From assembly GCA_024691325.1 (NCBI GenBank), contig JAILNR010000014.1, forward strand, positions 62,001 through 126,000: a stretch of 64,000 nt of DNA, written 5' to 3'. Origin of the DNA: Saccharofermentans sp. (GTDB lineage Bacteria > Bacillota > Clostridia > Saccharofermentanales > Saccharofermentanaceae). Position 1 is the stretch's first letter. Each line of letters starts with the position of its first letter. This document shows, piece by piece, positions 28,301-36,890 of this stretch. The notes under the pieces were generated by a model. The model searched no databases, was not told the origin of the DNA, and worked only from the letters and a program-made list of their open reading frames with translations. The translations under genes and the position numbers were made by a program.

Positions 28301-28945
28301 GATATGAGAGCTTTTCGCGAGGCTTACGAGGAAGGAAGGGCAGAATCTCTGAATGATGATGCTGAAGTCATAATGTGCGGAATGCTGCTCGGGAAGAAGA
28401 TAAGGACAACGAAGTCAAAGACTGCCATGGCGTCTTTGGTTGCAGAGGACCTTTACGGCCAGTTCGAAGGGGCTTTATTCGGCAAGGTGTTCGATACATA
28501 CGCCGCGGGGCTTGAGACCGACAGGCCGTATGTGTTCATAGGCAAGAGGCGTATCAGGGGGGAGGATACATTCTCTTTGGCTGTTGATGCAGTATTTCCA
28601 CTGCCTCAGGATGAGGAGGCTGTCAGGGAAGTAACCGGTAACTGGTTGTTTAGAAAGACCCTGGGCAGTAACAGTGCGGTTAAGACTCAGGCTAGGATAC
28701 AGGAGGAGCCTGTATTTAAGCAGCATGGAGCAGTGAGGGTAAGATTCACAGGAGACCCTAACGGTGCTCCGTATCAGCGGCTTTTGAATTTTCTCGTGTA
28801 TTTCCATGGTAATACTCCCGTGGAGATCGAATTCGGGGACGGAAGTGTCGTAACACTCTCGCAAGTGTGCTATATAGACGATCATCCGCAGGTTTTAAGC
28901 CTTCTTAGAAGCTTGTGCGGCGAGGGAAATGTTAAACTGGTGTAA
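25340..28945 (+). CDS. dnaE: DNA polymerase III alpha subunit, DnaE type
   Basis: 1201 residues. An N-terminal PHP domain begins FVHLHLHTEYSLLDGA with metal-binding His residues and TDHG. The palm acidic residues are in SMPDFDIDF (about 403-411). The finger and thumb regions (GVFQLESAGM, LYRPGPMDQIP, AFNKSHAACYA) and a C-terminal OB fold near 1010-1090 are present. DnaE extends DNA at the fork, and in Firmicutes it works beside PolC. It starts one base after uvrB with AAGGG upstream, so it should be co-transcribed with uvrB and therefore LexA-controlled, at least in part. Confidence 0.97.
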   Translation: MDQGFVHLHLHTEYSLLDGAVRIKELAGRLKEMGMNACAVTDHGSMFGCVEFYKAMKDEGIKPIIGCEVYVAPESRFVRPQDQKSRAYHHLILLAKDNTGLCNLNRLISAGYTEGFYRKPRIDKELLEKWHEGLICLSGCLAGEVADHIAAGRINEAERTALWYDSLFGRGNYYLEIQSNFLKNQAVVNSALVKLSAKTGIPLVATNDCHYLRKEDSDVHEVLLCMQTGSKLSDPDRMKFETDDFYVKSETEMRRFFSDIPEAVDNTVKIADMCNAEYDFSTIHLPKYEVPSGFADNKQYLKYLVTSGLEKRFAIKGMAADQDVYIKRADYELNVINSMGYTDYYLIVWDFINYAKTNGIMVGPGRGSGAGSLAAYAIGITDVDPIRYNLVFERFLNSERVSMPDFDIDFCYERRPEVIDYVTRKYGADRVAQVITFGTLAARICIRDVARVLDLPLNRTDKIAKMIPEAIGMTIKDTLEVRKDFKAEYDSDPDVKRVLDIAMRLEGMPRHASTHAAGVIISGVPITDIAPLAVNDGNTVVQFAKADIESVGLLKFDFLGLRTLTVLRDTADMVRENYGKEINFDKIPLDDPNVYKMIGEGDTVGVFQLESAGMTSFMKDLKPTSIEDVTAGISLYRPGPMDQIPKYVKGKHDASSITYDHPMLEPILDVTYGCMVYQEQVMQIVRDLAGFSMGQSDNIRRAMSKKKKSLMEKYRKLFIYGGVDETGRDIDGAIKRGVPEQTADKIFNEVAGFAGYAFNKSHAACYAVVGYYTAYLKYYYPTEFMAAMLNSFRFNIMQAAYYINCCKVMGIDVLPPDVNRSKAKFSTEKLKDGRMAVRIGLSVLKNVGEGAVNSLIDEREEGGPYTSFENFLRRCSSIGIKKNLVESLVYSSALDFTGYNRATMVATVRTELDKLSSENNRQVEGQISLFDLGTDQQDEATDSIRINNVSEYPESEKLALEKDVVGLYLSGHPLSGYSEFIEKYSTFDMRAFREAYEEGRAESLNDDAEVIMCGMLLGKKIRTTKSKTAMASLVAEDLYGQFEGALFGKVFDTYAAGLETDRPYVFIGKRRIRGEDTFSLAVDAVFPLPQDEEAVREVTGNWLFRKTLGSNSAVKTQARIQEEPVFKQHGAVRVRFTGDPNGAPYQRLLNFLVYFHGNTPVEIEFGDGSVVTLSQVCYIDDHPQVLSLLRSLCGEGNVKLV

Positions 28946-28996
28946 ATCTGCTGTAAATCATCTCCAGGCATAGTAAATTGTCAATTTGTTGTGATA

Positions 28997-29015
28997 AAAT
29001 AACGCTAAGTTATTT
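28997..29015. repeat. Inverted repeat before the hybrid kinase gene
   Basis: AAATAAC-GCTAA-GTTATTT, 7-bp perfect arms in the gap between dnaE and the kinase gene. It may be a weak dnaE terminator or an operator; no clear T-run follows. Confidence 0.35.
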
Positions 29016-29042
29016 ATATTACATATTTGGAGTCTTGGATTT

Positions 29043-32000
29043 ATGCCAAAGAAAGACAATCCGGAAAATAGTGAGCTTAGAGCGAGAGATATAAGTGTTA
29101 GAACTACTGCTTCTATACTCGCAGTGAGTATGATATCGTTTATTCTGCTTGCTTTCTTTGCAATTCGTACTTTGGCTTTGAACGAGCAGCTCCGTACAAA
29201 TCTCTATTACAACACACTTGCGGAAAAGATCGGCTGGCAGATAGATGCATGGCTTAAGAGTGAGACAGATATGGTTTTGCAGAATAAGCATGCCATTGAA
29301 GTAACTGGTGACTTCAGCGAGGAATACCTCACTTCGTATCTGCAGATGATTTATAGTGAGTATTCTAATGGAAGTATCAGTGAGTTATTTTTCCTTTCCT
29401 CAGATAATGCGCTTTATTGCGGAACCGGTTTCTCATCTGACGGTTCAGTAGATTTTAGATCGAGAGACTGGTACACACAGGCTATAGGAAGTGACGAGGT
29501 CTATTACACGACTCCGTATGTTTGTGCAAGCGGAGACTCGCTTGTTATTACCGTATCTGTAGGCGTGTTCGATAGTGAACATAATCCTGTGGGTGTCGTT
29601 GGTGTTGATATCCCTATTAATACCATGACAGAGATCATTGATAGTGTAAAAGTTGATGATAACAGTTATCTTATGGTAATTGACCAGGATCAGAACTTCA
29701 TAGTTCATCCTAATGATGCCTATGTTACAAATGACGGTTTCCCTGTAAATGCAAGACAGATACCTAATGATCCGTACTCATCAATAGAGAACGTACTTGA
29801 CGGCAATCTTCCCGAAGACGAAGCCGGCATAGTTAAGAGTGACTATGATGGCGTGAGAAGAAATGCTTACCAGGGCAGCATAGATGTATCAGGTTGGCGC
29901 GTTATTATGCTTGTATCATCTCGAACCATTAACCGCCCAATCATCAGGGTTATGGTTATTCTTGCAGCCAGTCTCTTACTTATATTTGTAGCCGGATTGG
30001 TAATTTCAAGAACTATCTCAAAGCAGATTGTAGAACGATTCAAGGAGGCGTCAAGAGTTGCCAACGCTGCTAATGAGGCGAAGAGCTCATTCCTTGCAAA
30101 TATGTCCCATGAGATCAGAACTCCTATCAATGCCGTTGCAGGCATGAACGAGATGATCCTGAGGGAGAACAAGGATCCGGTAATCAACGATTACGCTTTG
30201 GATATTGCTTCTGCATCAAGAAGCCTTACTTCGATCATTAACGATATTCTTGACTTCTCGAAGATTGAGTCAGGTAAGCTTGAACTTGTCGAGTCGGAGT
30301 TTAATATCGCTTCGGTAATTAATGACTGTATCAATCTTGCTGTATCGAGATTGGGCGATAAGGATCTTGAACTGTACTTTGATGTGGATCCTAATATCCC
30401 GAAGATGCTCGTAGGCGATGAGATGCGTATCAAGCAGATCATGGTTAACCTTATGACGAACGGTATCAAGTATACTAACGAAGGCTTCGTAACCATGACT
30501 GTCGGATTCTCCAGACACGACTACGGAATCAACCTGAATGTTGCAGTTAACGACTCGGGTATCGGAATCAAGCCTGAAGACCTCGATAAGTTGTTCAGCA
30601 GCTTTAAAAGACTTGATACAAAGGTTAATCAGAAGGTTGAAGGCACAGGACTTGGTCTTTCAATCTCGAAGAGACTCGTTGGTATCATGGGCGGATTTAT
30701 CAATGTATCAAGTGAGTATGGCAAGGGAACCGAATTCAGATTCTCTATTCCTCTTAAGATTGCTGAAGATACGACCTGCGTGCCTACAGAGAAGCTTAAG
30801 GGCGTGGATGCACTCTTTGTAATGAATTACAACGCATATCAGGTAAGAGCTGCTGAAGAGTTTGCAAGAGTTATCTCTGATACTGCTGGCAAACTTGAAA
30901 TCGGATACAAGGTTGTTACTGATCCTTCCGATTTTAAGAAAGCATACAGTGATCACAAGTATACTCATGTCTTTGCTGACCAGAAGAGCTACGATGTCAA
31001 CAAGAGCTATATCGAGCAGATAAGCAGAGATGTTCCTGTTGCAATCATAAGAAGCCGTTATGAGGAAGGCGAGCGCGATGAACGTTGTCTTAATGTACAT
31101 AAGCCGCTTCATCTCCTTAACATGACTCATGTATTTGGTGTCGATATGAAGACTATCGACAGCATTGCAGATGATTCAGTACACGGAGGCTTCATAGCAC
31201 CTGAAGCAAAGATACTCATCGTTGATGATAATATGATGAACCTCAAGGTTGCGGTTGGTCTTATGAAGAAGTATGAGATGCATATCGTTACTGTTGACGG
31301 TGGCCAGAAGGCTATCGATACGATGGCTAAGTCACAGGACTTCGATATTATCTTCATGGATCACATGATGCCTGAAGTTGACGGTGTTGAGGCAACAAGA
31401 CAAATAAGATTGATGGAAGGCGATTACTACAAGAATGTGCCTATCATCGCTTTGACGGCCAATACTGTTAATGAGGCAAGAGAGATGTTCCTGTCGTCAG
31501 GATTTGATGACTTCCTCGCTAAGCCTATCGACACCAAGATGCTTGACCGTTCTTTGCGTAGATTCATTCCTGCGAACAAGAAGAAGTCCATAAATGACGA
31601 AGATGTAATGGCGGCAGAAGCAGCAAGATTGAAGGAAAAGACTATGCCTGAGAAGGCGGCTGAGCCTGTACCTGCACCTGTTGCTCCGGCAGAAACTCCT
31701 GCTTCGCCTGCACCCGCAGAACCTGCGAAAGAAGTGCCTTCGGCACCTTCAGTTTCTGAGCCTTCCGTAAGTATTGGTGAGAACCTTGATACGGAAACAG
31801 GTCTTGTTTATTCAGCAGGAGATATGGAGCTTTATCTCGATATTCTCAATGAATATTACTCCAACGGTAAGACCTCATATGACAGCATTAAGCAGTTCTA
31901 TTCTGATGAAGACTGGAAGAATTACGTTATTAAGGTTCATGCGCTTAAGAGTACTTCTCTCACAATAGGAGCGAAGGATCTTTCCGAAAGAGCCAAAGCT

Positions 32001-32393
32001 CTCGAGTTTGCAGGAAGAGAAGAAAGGATCGACGAGATCAGGAATGATACTGATACGATGCTTGAACTGTTCCTTAAGGTTCTTGCAGAAGTTAAGGCAT
32101 TCCTTATAAGCAAGGGTATTACCCCTAAGGAGCCTGCAGCGGATGTCGGCTCAGACGATATAAAGAAGATCGTCGATAAGGTCGGTAAGGAAAAGGTTGA
32201 GGAATTGTTTGACAGGTTTATTGAGGCTTGTGACGGATTTGATTCTTCGGCAGTTGAAGAGATTGTTGATGAAGCTCAGACTGTAGGCGGTCTCGAGTTC
32301 AGGGCACTGTTTGATTCTGCCATAGACCATGTGAACAGTTTTGAATATGACGAAGCTAGAGATGATATAAAGAAACTGAAGGGAGAACTGTAA
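29043..32393 (+). CDS. Hybrid sensor histidine kinase with receiver and Hpt domains
   Basis: 1116 residues. Membrane helices at about 22-46 and 300-322 enclose an extracytoplasmic dCache-like sensor (DFRSRDWYTQAIGS...YTTPYV...GVVGVDI). HisKA follows with H356 in NMSHEIRTPINA, then an ATPase domain (about 460-570; DSGIGI, GTGLGLS). A receiver-like segment with no clear phospho-Asp spans ~585-700. A true receiver spans ~722-842 with D773 (FMDHMMPEVDG). A Pro/Ala linker leads to an Hpt domain with H966 (KVHALKSTSLTIGA) and a helical tail. This is a full His-Asp-His phosphorelay protein. TTGGAG lies 12 bases before the ATG; the next gene starts 1 base after the stop. Confidence 0.93.
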   Translation: MPKKDNPENSELRARDISVRTTASILAVSMISFILLAFFAIRTLALNEQLRTNLYYNTLAEKIGWQIDAWLKSETDMVLQNKHAIEVTGDFSEEYLTSYLQMIYSEYSNGSISELFFLSSDNALYCGTGFSSDGSVDFRSRDWYTQAIGSDEVYYTTPYVCASGDSLVITVSVGVFDSEHNPVGVVGVDIPINTMTEIIDSVKVDDNSYLMVIDQDQNFIVHPNDAYVTNDGFPVNARQIPNDPYSSIENVLDGNLPEDEAGIVKSDYDGVRRNAYQGSIDVSGWRVIMLVSSRTINRPIIRVMVILAASLLLIFVAGLVISRTISKQIVERFKEASRVANAANEAKSSFLANMSHEIRTPINAVAGMNEMILRENKDPVINDYALDIASASRSLTSIINDILDFSKIESGKLELVESEFNIASVINDCINLAVSRLGDKDLELYFDVDPNIPKMLVGDEMRIKQIMVNLMTNGIKYTNEGFVTMTVGFSRHDYGINLNVAVNDSGIGIKPEDLDKLFSSFKRLDTKVNQKVEGTGLGLSISKRLVGIMGGFINVSSEYGKGTEFRFSIPLKIAEDTTCVPTEKLKGVDALFVMNYNAYQVRAAEEFARVISDTAGKLEIGYKVVTDPSDFKKAYSDHKYTHVFADQKSYDVNKSYIEQISRDVPVAIIRSRYEEGERDERCLNVHKPLHLLNMTHVFGVDMKTIDSIADDSVHGGFIAPEAKILIVDDNMMNLKVAVGLMKKYEMHIVTVDGGQKAIDTMAKSQDFDIIFMDHMMPEVDGVEATRQIRLMEGDYYKNVPIIALTANTVNEAREMFLSSGFDDFLAKPIDTKMLDRSLRRFIPANKKKSINDEDVMAAEAARLKEKTMPEKAAEPVPAPVAPAETPASPAPAEPAKEVPSAPSVSEPSVSIGENLDTETGLVYSAGDMELYLDILNEYYSNGKTSYDSIKQFYSDEDWKNYVIKVHALKSTSLTIGAKDLSERAKALEFAGREERIDEIRNDTDTMLELFLKVLAEVKAFLISKGITPKEPAADVGSDDIKKIVDKVGKEKVEELFDRFIEACDGFDSSAVEEIVDEAQTVGGLEFRALFDSAIDHVNSFEYDEARDDIKKLKGEL

Positions 32394-32394
32394 G

Positions 32395-33774
32395 ATGAAG
32401 ACAGTATTGATTGTTGATGACGATAAAGTGAGTTTGATGACAGCCCGCAATGTTCTTAATGATTTCTACAAGATCATCGCTGTCACGGAGGGTAAACAAG
32501 CTTTAAAGTACCTTGAAAAGAGTGAATGTGATCTTATTCTTCTGGACCTTAATATGCCTGAGATGGACGGATTTGAGGTCAACAGGGAAATCAGACGTTT
32601 ATACAGGGATAAAGGCTATCCGGTTGTCTTTCTTACATCGAGCAATGATGCCGAGACGGAGACTAAGTGCTTCGAGGAAGGCGCACTCGATTTTATTTCC
32701 AAGCCTTTTGTTCCGAGTGTAATTCTCTCACGTGTTCACAGGATCATTGAGACTGAAGAACTTAAAAGACAGCTCTCTGAAAGACTTGACCGTAAGATCA
32801 AGGAATATAACGAGATCAAAATTACTTCTTCCCGTGATGTGCTTACCGGTCTTTGGACGCGTAAGTATGCTGAGGCGGAGATCAGCACTTATATCGAGAA
32901 TTGTGAGTGCGGTACCTTATTCATGATGGATCTTGATAACTTCAAGAGCATTAACGATGTATATGGTCACCAGGCAGGCGATGATGTATTAAGACTGTTT
33001 GGTAACTGCATAGTTGAAGCATTGGGTGAGAATGCGCTCGTAAGCCGTTTGGGCGGTGACGAGTTCATGGCTTTCATTAAAGACGAAGTAGGCAGAGAGA
33101 AACTGAGTGAATTAGCACAGGGCGTTATCGATCTGTTTAACAAGAAATTTGCTGATTTTAATTTTGATACGAATACCTCAGCATCGGTAGGTATATCTAT
33201 ATATCCTTCTGATGCCAAGGACTATTCGACTCTCTACGGCAATGCTGACAAGGCTTTGTATTACGTCAAAAATAACGGTAAGAATTCATTCCGTTTCTAC
33301 GGTGATAAGAAGAACGGCGAAGCTGAAAGAGAGACCGGTCTTGTTAATCTCAATTTGCTTGATGAATTTATCGGCCGCTCCGATATCGGAAATGGCGCAT
33401 ACATGCTCGACTACGATTCTTTCGGACGTTTCTTCAACTTCTTTAAGCGTGTTGCTGCAAGAAACAAGGGTAAGATCCACACTATTCTGTTCACTATATT
33501 CACTTCCTCTGATATGGATGAGTCAACAGATGAATACAGGCAAGGTCTTGATACTGCGATGAGCAAATTGCAGGAGACTGTACTTAAGTCAGTAAGAAGA
33601 GCTGATATATGTGCCAAGTATTCCGGAAAGCAGCTGATCGTTGTTCTGTTTGAGGCTGATTCTTCCAGTGTTCTCAATATCGCTACAAGAATTAATGAGA
33701 AATACAACGAGATCAATGATGATGACAGATTTAAGTTTACGTTTGAAGCTTCTGAGATAAAGGGCAGGGAGTAA
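32395..33774 (+). CDS. Response regulator with GGDEF domain and a second GGDEF-like region
   Basis: 459 residues. Receiver 1-120 with D51 (LILLDLNMPEMDG). A canonical diguanylate cyclase domain spans ~145-305 (DLDNFKSINDVYGHQAGDDVL; RLGGDEF with GGDEF at 220-224), without the RxxD inhibitory site at its usual place. Residues ~320-459 resemble another GGDEF fold in which the signature is SGKQL at 410-414 (ADICAKYSGKQLIVVLF), so it should be inactive. The protein is expected to make c-di-GMP when phosphorylated, probably by the Hpt of the upstream kinase. Confidence 0.9.
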   Translation: MKTVLIVDDDKVSLMTARNVLNDFYKIIAVTEGKQALKYLEKSECDLILLDLNMPEMDGFEVNREIRRLYRDKGYPVVFLTSSNDAETETKCFEEGALDFISKPFVPSVILSRVHRIIETEELKRQLSERLDRKIKEYNEIKITSSRDVLTGLWTRKYAEAEISTYIENCECGTLFMMDLDNFKSINDVYGHQAGDDVLRLFGNCIVEALGENALVSRLGGDEFMAFIKDEVGREKLSELAQGVIDLFNKKFADFNFDTNTSASVGISIYPSDAKDYSTLYGNADKALYYVKNNGKNSFRFYGDKKNGEAERETGLVNLNLLDEFIGRSDIGNGAYMLDYDSFGRFFNFFKRVAARNKGKIHTILFTIFTSSDMDESTDEYRQGLDTAMSKLQETVLKSVRRADICAKYSGKQLIVVLFEADSSSVLNIATRINEKYNEINDDDRFKFTFEASEIKGRE

Positions 33775-33777
33775 TTG

Positions 33778-34623
33778 ATGAATCACCTTTTGATTACAGC
33801 TGACGGTGTTTGTGATCTTCCGACTTCCTATATTAAGGAACGCGAGTTTGATATCCTTTGGTCCTACGTCAATGTGGATACAGGAACATTTCTTGACAGA
33901 TGGGAGATAACGGCGTCGAACGTTATTGAGTATTATGAGACTCAGCACAAGAAGGCTACCACTTCTCCTCCGTCGGTGGAAGAGTACGCCGAGTTTTTCA
34001 GGAAGCGTCTTGAGACTAACGATGTAATTCTTCACATATCGATCACATCGGCTATGAGTGAAGGTTATAATCATGCACTTCAGGCGAAGAAACAACTCGG
34101 AGCAAACGGAGACAGAGTATTCGTTGTTGATTCCATGTCTGTTTCCGTAGGAATGGCAATTCTTATTACTAAGGCTCTTGAACTTAAGAAGAAGGGGCAA
34201 AGTGCTTCAGAGATACAGGCGTATCTTAATGAGTACAGGCACAAGGTAAGTCTCAGTCTTCTTATCTCAAATCTTGACTATATGCTCATTAACGGTCAGG
34301 TTAATGAGAGAATGGCAAAGAGAATCAAGATCTTAAAATTCCGCCCGGTTCTTAAGATGGTGGATGGTAAGTTCAAGATGAAGATCATTGCCGGAATCAG
34401 TCTGCCCAGATATGTAAAGAACATTTTCAAGTATCCGGAGAAAATCGATAAGAGCCTGCTTTATATAGCACATGCAGGTCTTGAGGCAAAAGAAATCGAA
34501 TATGTTAAGCAGGAAATTTTGAAGATTTGCGAATTTGATAATACAATAGTCATTGAGACCTCCGCGGCGGTTACAAGCAGTTGCGGCCCCGGAACGGTAG
34601 GTCTATCATTTGCTTATAAATAA
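33778..34623 (+). CDS. DegV family protein (fatty-acid-binding type)
   Basis: 281 residues starting at ATG 33778 (MNHLLITADGVCDLP). A TTG three bases earlier is also in frame, but GGGAG at 33766-33770 is best placed for the ATG. It shows the DegV fold: N-terminal DGVCDLP, TSPPSVEEYAEFF, ITSAMSEGYNHAL, VDSMSVSVGM and a C-terminal TSAAVTSSCGPGTVGLSF. DegV/FakB proteins bind fatty acids for kinase-dependent phosphorylation. Its place between two response regulator genes, with only 3 bases after the first, is unusual and suggests a signalling link. Confidence 0.88.
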   Translation: MNHLLITADGVCDLPTSYIKEREFDILWSYVNVDTGTFLDRWEITASNVIEYYETQHKKATTSPPSVEEYAEFFRKRLETNDVILHISITSAMSEGYNHALQAKKQLGANGDRVFVVDSMSVSVGMAILITKALELKKKGQSASEIQAYLNEYRHKVSLSLLISNLDYMLINGQVNERMAKRIKILKFRPVLKMVDGKFKMKIIAGISLPRYVKNIFKYPEKIDKSLLYIAHAGLEAKEIEYVKQEILKICEFDNTIVIETSAAVTSSCGPGTVGLSFAYK

Positions 34624-34647
34624 TTATTAAGATAGGAGAACACGATT

Positions 34648-35703
34648 ATGATTGGAGAAGAAGGCGTAACCAGGGACAATACCATCCTTGTATTGGTGGT
34701 CGATGACGACCCTACGATTAGACACGTTGTATCTAAGGTCTTTGAACCTCTTTATAACGTAAAAAGTGTTGAGTCCGGTGAGGAGGCTTTGGAATTCGTT
34801 CAGAAGACAGCTACTCCTAACCTGATTCTTATGGATCAGATAATGCCTGATATGAGCGGTATTGAGACGCTCGAGAAGATAAGAGAGATTGAAGGATACG
34901 AGGATACTCCTGTTGTATTCCTTACATCCGAGGATAATATGGAGACAGAACTTGCTGTATTCCGTGCAGGTGCTTTGGATTTCATTACCAAGCCTTTCGT
35001 ACCTGAGATAGCAAGAGAGAGAGTTAAGAGAATAATCGATCTTAAGAAGCTCCAGGACAACCTTGAGGACGAGGTTACATACAAGTCAAACAAGCTCGTT
35101 GAGATGAATGAGAAGCTTACAGGTGTTGCAAGACATGTAGTTAAGACACTTGCAGGCATGATCGAGGACGATGTTGTCGGTAAGAAAGGTCACTCCGTAA
35201 GAGTTTCCGAGTATGCTGCTGAGATTGCAAGAAGAATGGGCAAGTCTAAGCCTGAGATTCACGACATCTATCTTGCAGCGTCTCTCTATGATATCGGCGA
35301 GATTGCTGTTCCCAGAGAAATCCTCAATAAGGCCGGTTCCTTAACTGATGAGGAGTTTGCTTCAGTAAGTGTTCACCCTATCAAGGGTTCAGAGATCTTA
35401 AGCCAGGTTGCTGAACTTCCTATTCTTGCCACAGCTGCTCTTCACCATCAGGAGAGATATGACGGAACAGGTTATCCTGACGGACTTTCCGGTAAGGATA
35501 TCCCCGAGATTGCAAGAATTATCGCAGTCGCTGATGCTTATGATGCTATGACATCCTGGAGAAGCTACAGAGGTGAGCTTACACAGGAGCAGGTAAGACA
35601 GGAGATCGAGTCCAACAAGGGCAAGCAGTTCGATCCTGAAATTGCTGACATTATGATTCAGATGATTGATGAGGATGTTTCTTTCATTAAGAAGCAGATC
35701 TGA
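34648..35703 (+). CDS. Response regulator with degenerate HD-GYP domain
   Basis: 351 residues. Receiver 12-130 with D63 (LILMDQIMPDMSG). A helical linker precedes an HD-GYP domain (about 155-345). The first His (GHSVRVSEYA, H182), H243, H266-H267, the GYP (GTGYPDGL, 275-277) and ADAYDAMTS are kept. The HD pair itself reads Y214-D215 in SLYDIGEIAVP instead of HDIGK, so a metal ligand and the following Lys are lost. c-di-GMP phosphodiesterase activity is doubtful; it may bind c-di-GMP or partners instead. AGGAG precedes the ATG; the stop overlaps the CDF gene by one base. Confidence 0.9.
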   Translation: MIGEEGVTRDNTILVLVVDDDPTIRHVVSKVFEPLYNVKSVESGEEALEFVQKTATPNLILMDQIMPDMSGIETLEKIREIEGYEDTPVVFLTSEDNMETELAVFRAGALDFITKPFVPEIARERVKRIIDLKKLQDNLEDEVTYKSNKLVEMNEKLTGVARHVVKTLAGMIEDDVVGKKGHSVRVSEYAAEIARRMGKSKPEIHDIYLAASLYDIGEIAVPREILNKAGSLTDEEFASVSVHPIKGSEILSQVAELPILATAALHHQERYDGTGYPDGLSGKDIPEIARIIAVADAYDAMTSWRSYRGELTQEQVRQEIESNKGKQFDPEIADIMIQMIDEDVSFIKKQI

Positions 35704-36830
35704 TGACTGAATCAAGAGAAAAAACGATTCTAAGGACTTCCGGCATAGGGATTGCAGTAAATCTCATGCTGGGAGTCCTTAAAGTTATATTCGGACTTCT
35801 GGCCGGGTCCGTTGCACTTATTTCAGATGCCGTAAACAATATTACGGATTCTTCATCCTCGCTTATAACAATTATCGGAACTAAGATTGCAGGGCGTGAC
35901 GCGACGGCAGCACATCCGTTCGGGTTTGGAAGGATCGAATATCTTACATCGATGATCATCGGTATCATCGTAACCGTAACCGGTTTTGAGACTTTTATCA
36001 CTTCAATTAAGCAGATAATCCATCCTTCTGAAGTCAGTTATTCTCTTGTAACTGTTGTGGTCATCATCGTTACGATGATTGCAAAGATCATTCTTGGTAC
36101 ATATACCGAGAATGTGGGTAAGAAGGTGGATTCGGGAGCTTTAAAAGCTTCTGGTGCTGATTCGAAGAATGACGCGCTTATATCACTTGTAACTTTAATA
36201 TCCGCAGGGATCTTCCTGATATCACATTTTTCCATCGATGCATGGGCCGGTGCACTTATATCCGTCTTCATCATTAAGACGGGTGTGGAAGTGCTCCTGG
36301 AAACATTAAGCAAGCTTCTGGGCGAGAAAGCAGATGAACAGATGGCCGCAGGAATAATCAAGATGATTAGCGAATCTGAGGTCATCGGTGATCCCCATGA
36401 TCTTGTTATTAATAATTACGGACCTGAAATGCATACCGGTTCTGTAAATGTTGAGATCGATGCAGGTCTTACTATCGATGATGTTTATCCGGTCATCAGA
36501 GATATTCAGGCAAACGTCTATGCGAAGTACAAAGTCTTTCTTGTGTTTGGATTCTATGCCGTGAACAGCAAGGACCCGGATGTTATAAGGCTTACGGAAG
36601 CACTGCAGCGCATAACAGGCGGAATCGATGAAGTTGCAGGATTTCACGGGATTTACATCGACCATAAGAATAAAGCTATATCACTGGATATAACGATTAA
36701 ATTCGGCTGCGACAGGAAGGGAATCTGCAACAGCGTGGTTCAGCAGATACGGGGTGAATTCCCTGACTATATCGTCTCTGCAAATATAGACAGCATTTTT
36801 GCAGCGGATGAGTATGAAATTGGAGAATAA
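35703..36830 (+). CDS. Cation diffusion facilitator (CDF) family transporter
   Basis: 375 residues. Membrane segments are about 14-35, 40-62, 80-100, 115-135, 158-178 and 182-200. The paired metal-site motifs are SDAVNNITDSSSS in helix 2 and GADSKNDALIS in helix 5. The C-terminal cytoplasmic domain (from ~205) is longer than the usual CDF tail, making the protein about 75 residues longer than the common type. CDF proteins export divalent metals against H+; the metal cannot be told. The ATG overlaps the preceding TGA by one base. Confidence 0.9.
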   Translation: MTESREKTILRTSGIGIAVNLMLGVLKVIFGLLAGSVALISDAVNNITDSSSSLITIIGTKIAGRDATAAHPFGFGRIEYLTSMIIGIIVTVTGFETFITSIKQIIHPSEVSYSLVTVVVIIVTMIAKIILGTYTENVGKKVDSGALKASGADSKNDALISLVTLISAGIFLISHFSIDAWAGALISVFIIKTGVEVLLETLSKLLGEKADEQMAAGIIKMISESEVIGDPHDLVINNYGPEMHTGSVNVEIDAGLTIDDVYPVIRDIQANVYAKYKVFLVFGFYAVNSKDPDVIRLTEALQRITGGIDEVAGFHGIYIDHKNKAISLDITIKFGCDRKGICNSVVQQIRGEFPDYIVSANIDSIFAADEYEIGE

Positions 36831-36845
36831 TAGGCAAGATTAGTG

Positions 36846-36851
36846 TATAAT
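36846..36851 (+). promoter_or_regulatory. -10 box upstream of pfkA
   Basis: TATAAT in the 60-base gap before pfkA. No convincing -35 at 16-18 bases. A GTGGAGG ribosome site precedes the ATG. Confidence 0.4.
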
Positions 36852-36890
36852 CTATGCCGATAATTAAATAACTCCTGTGGAGGTAATAAA

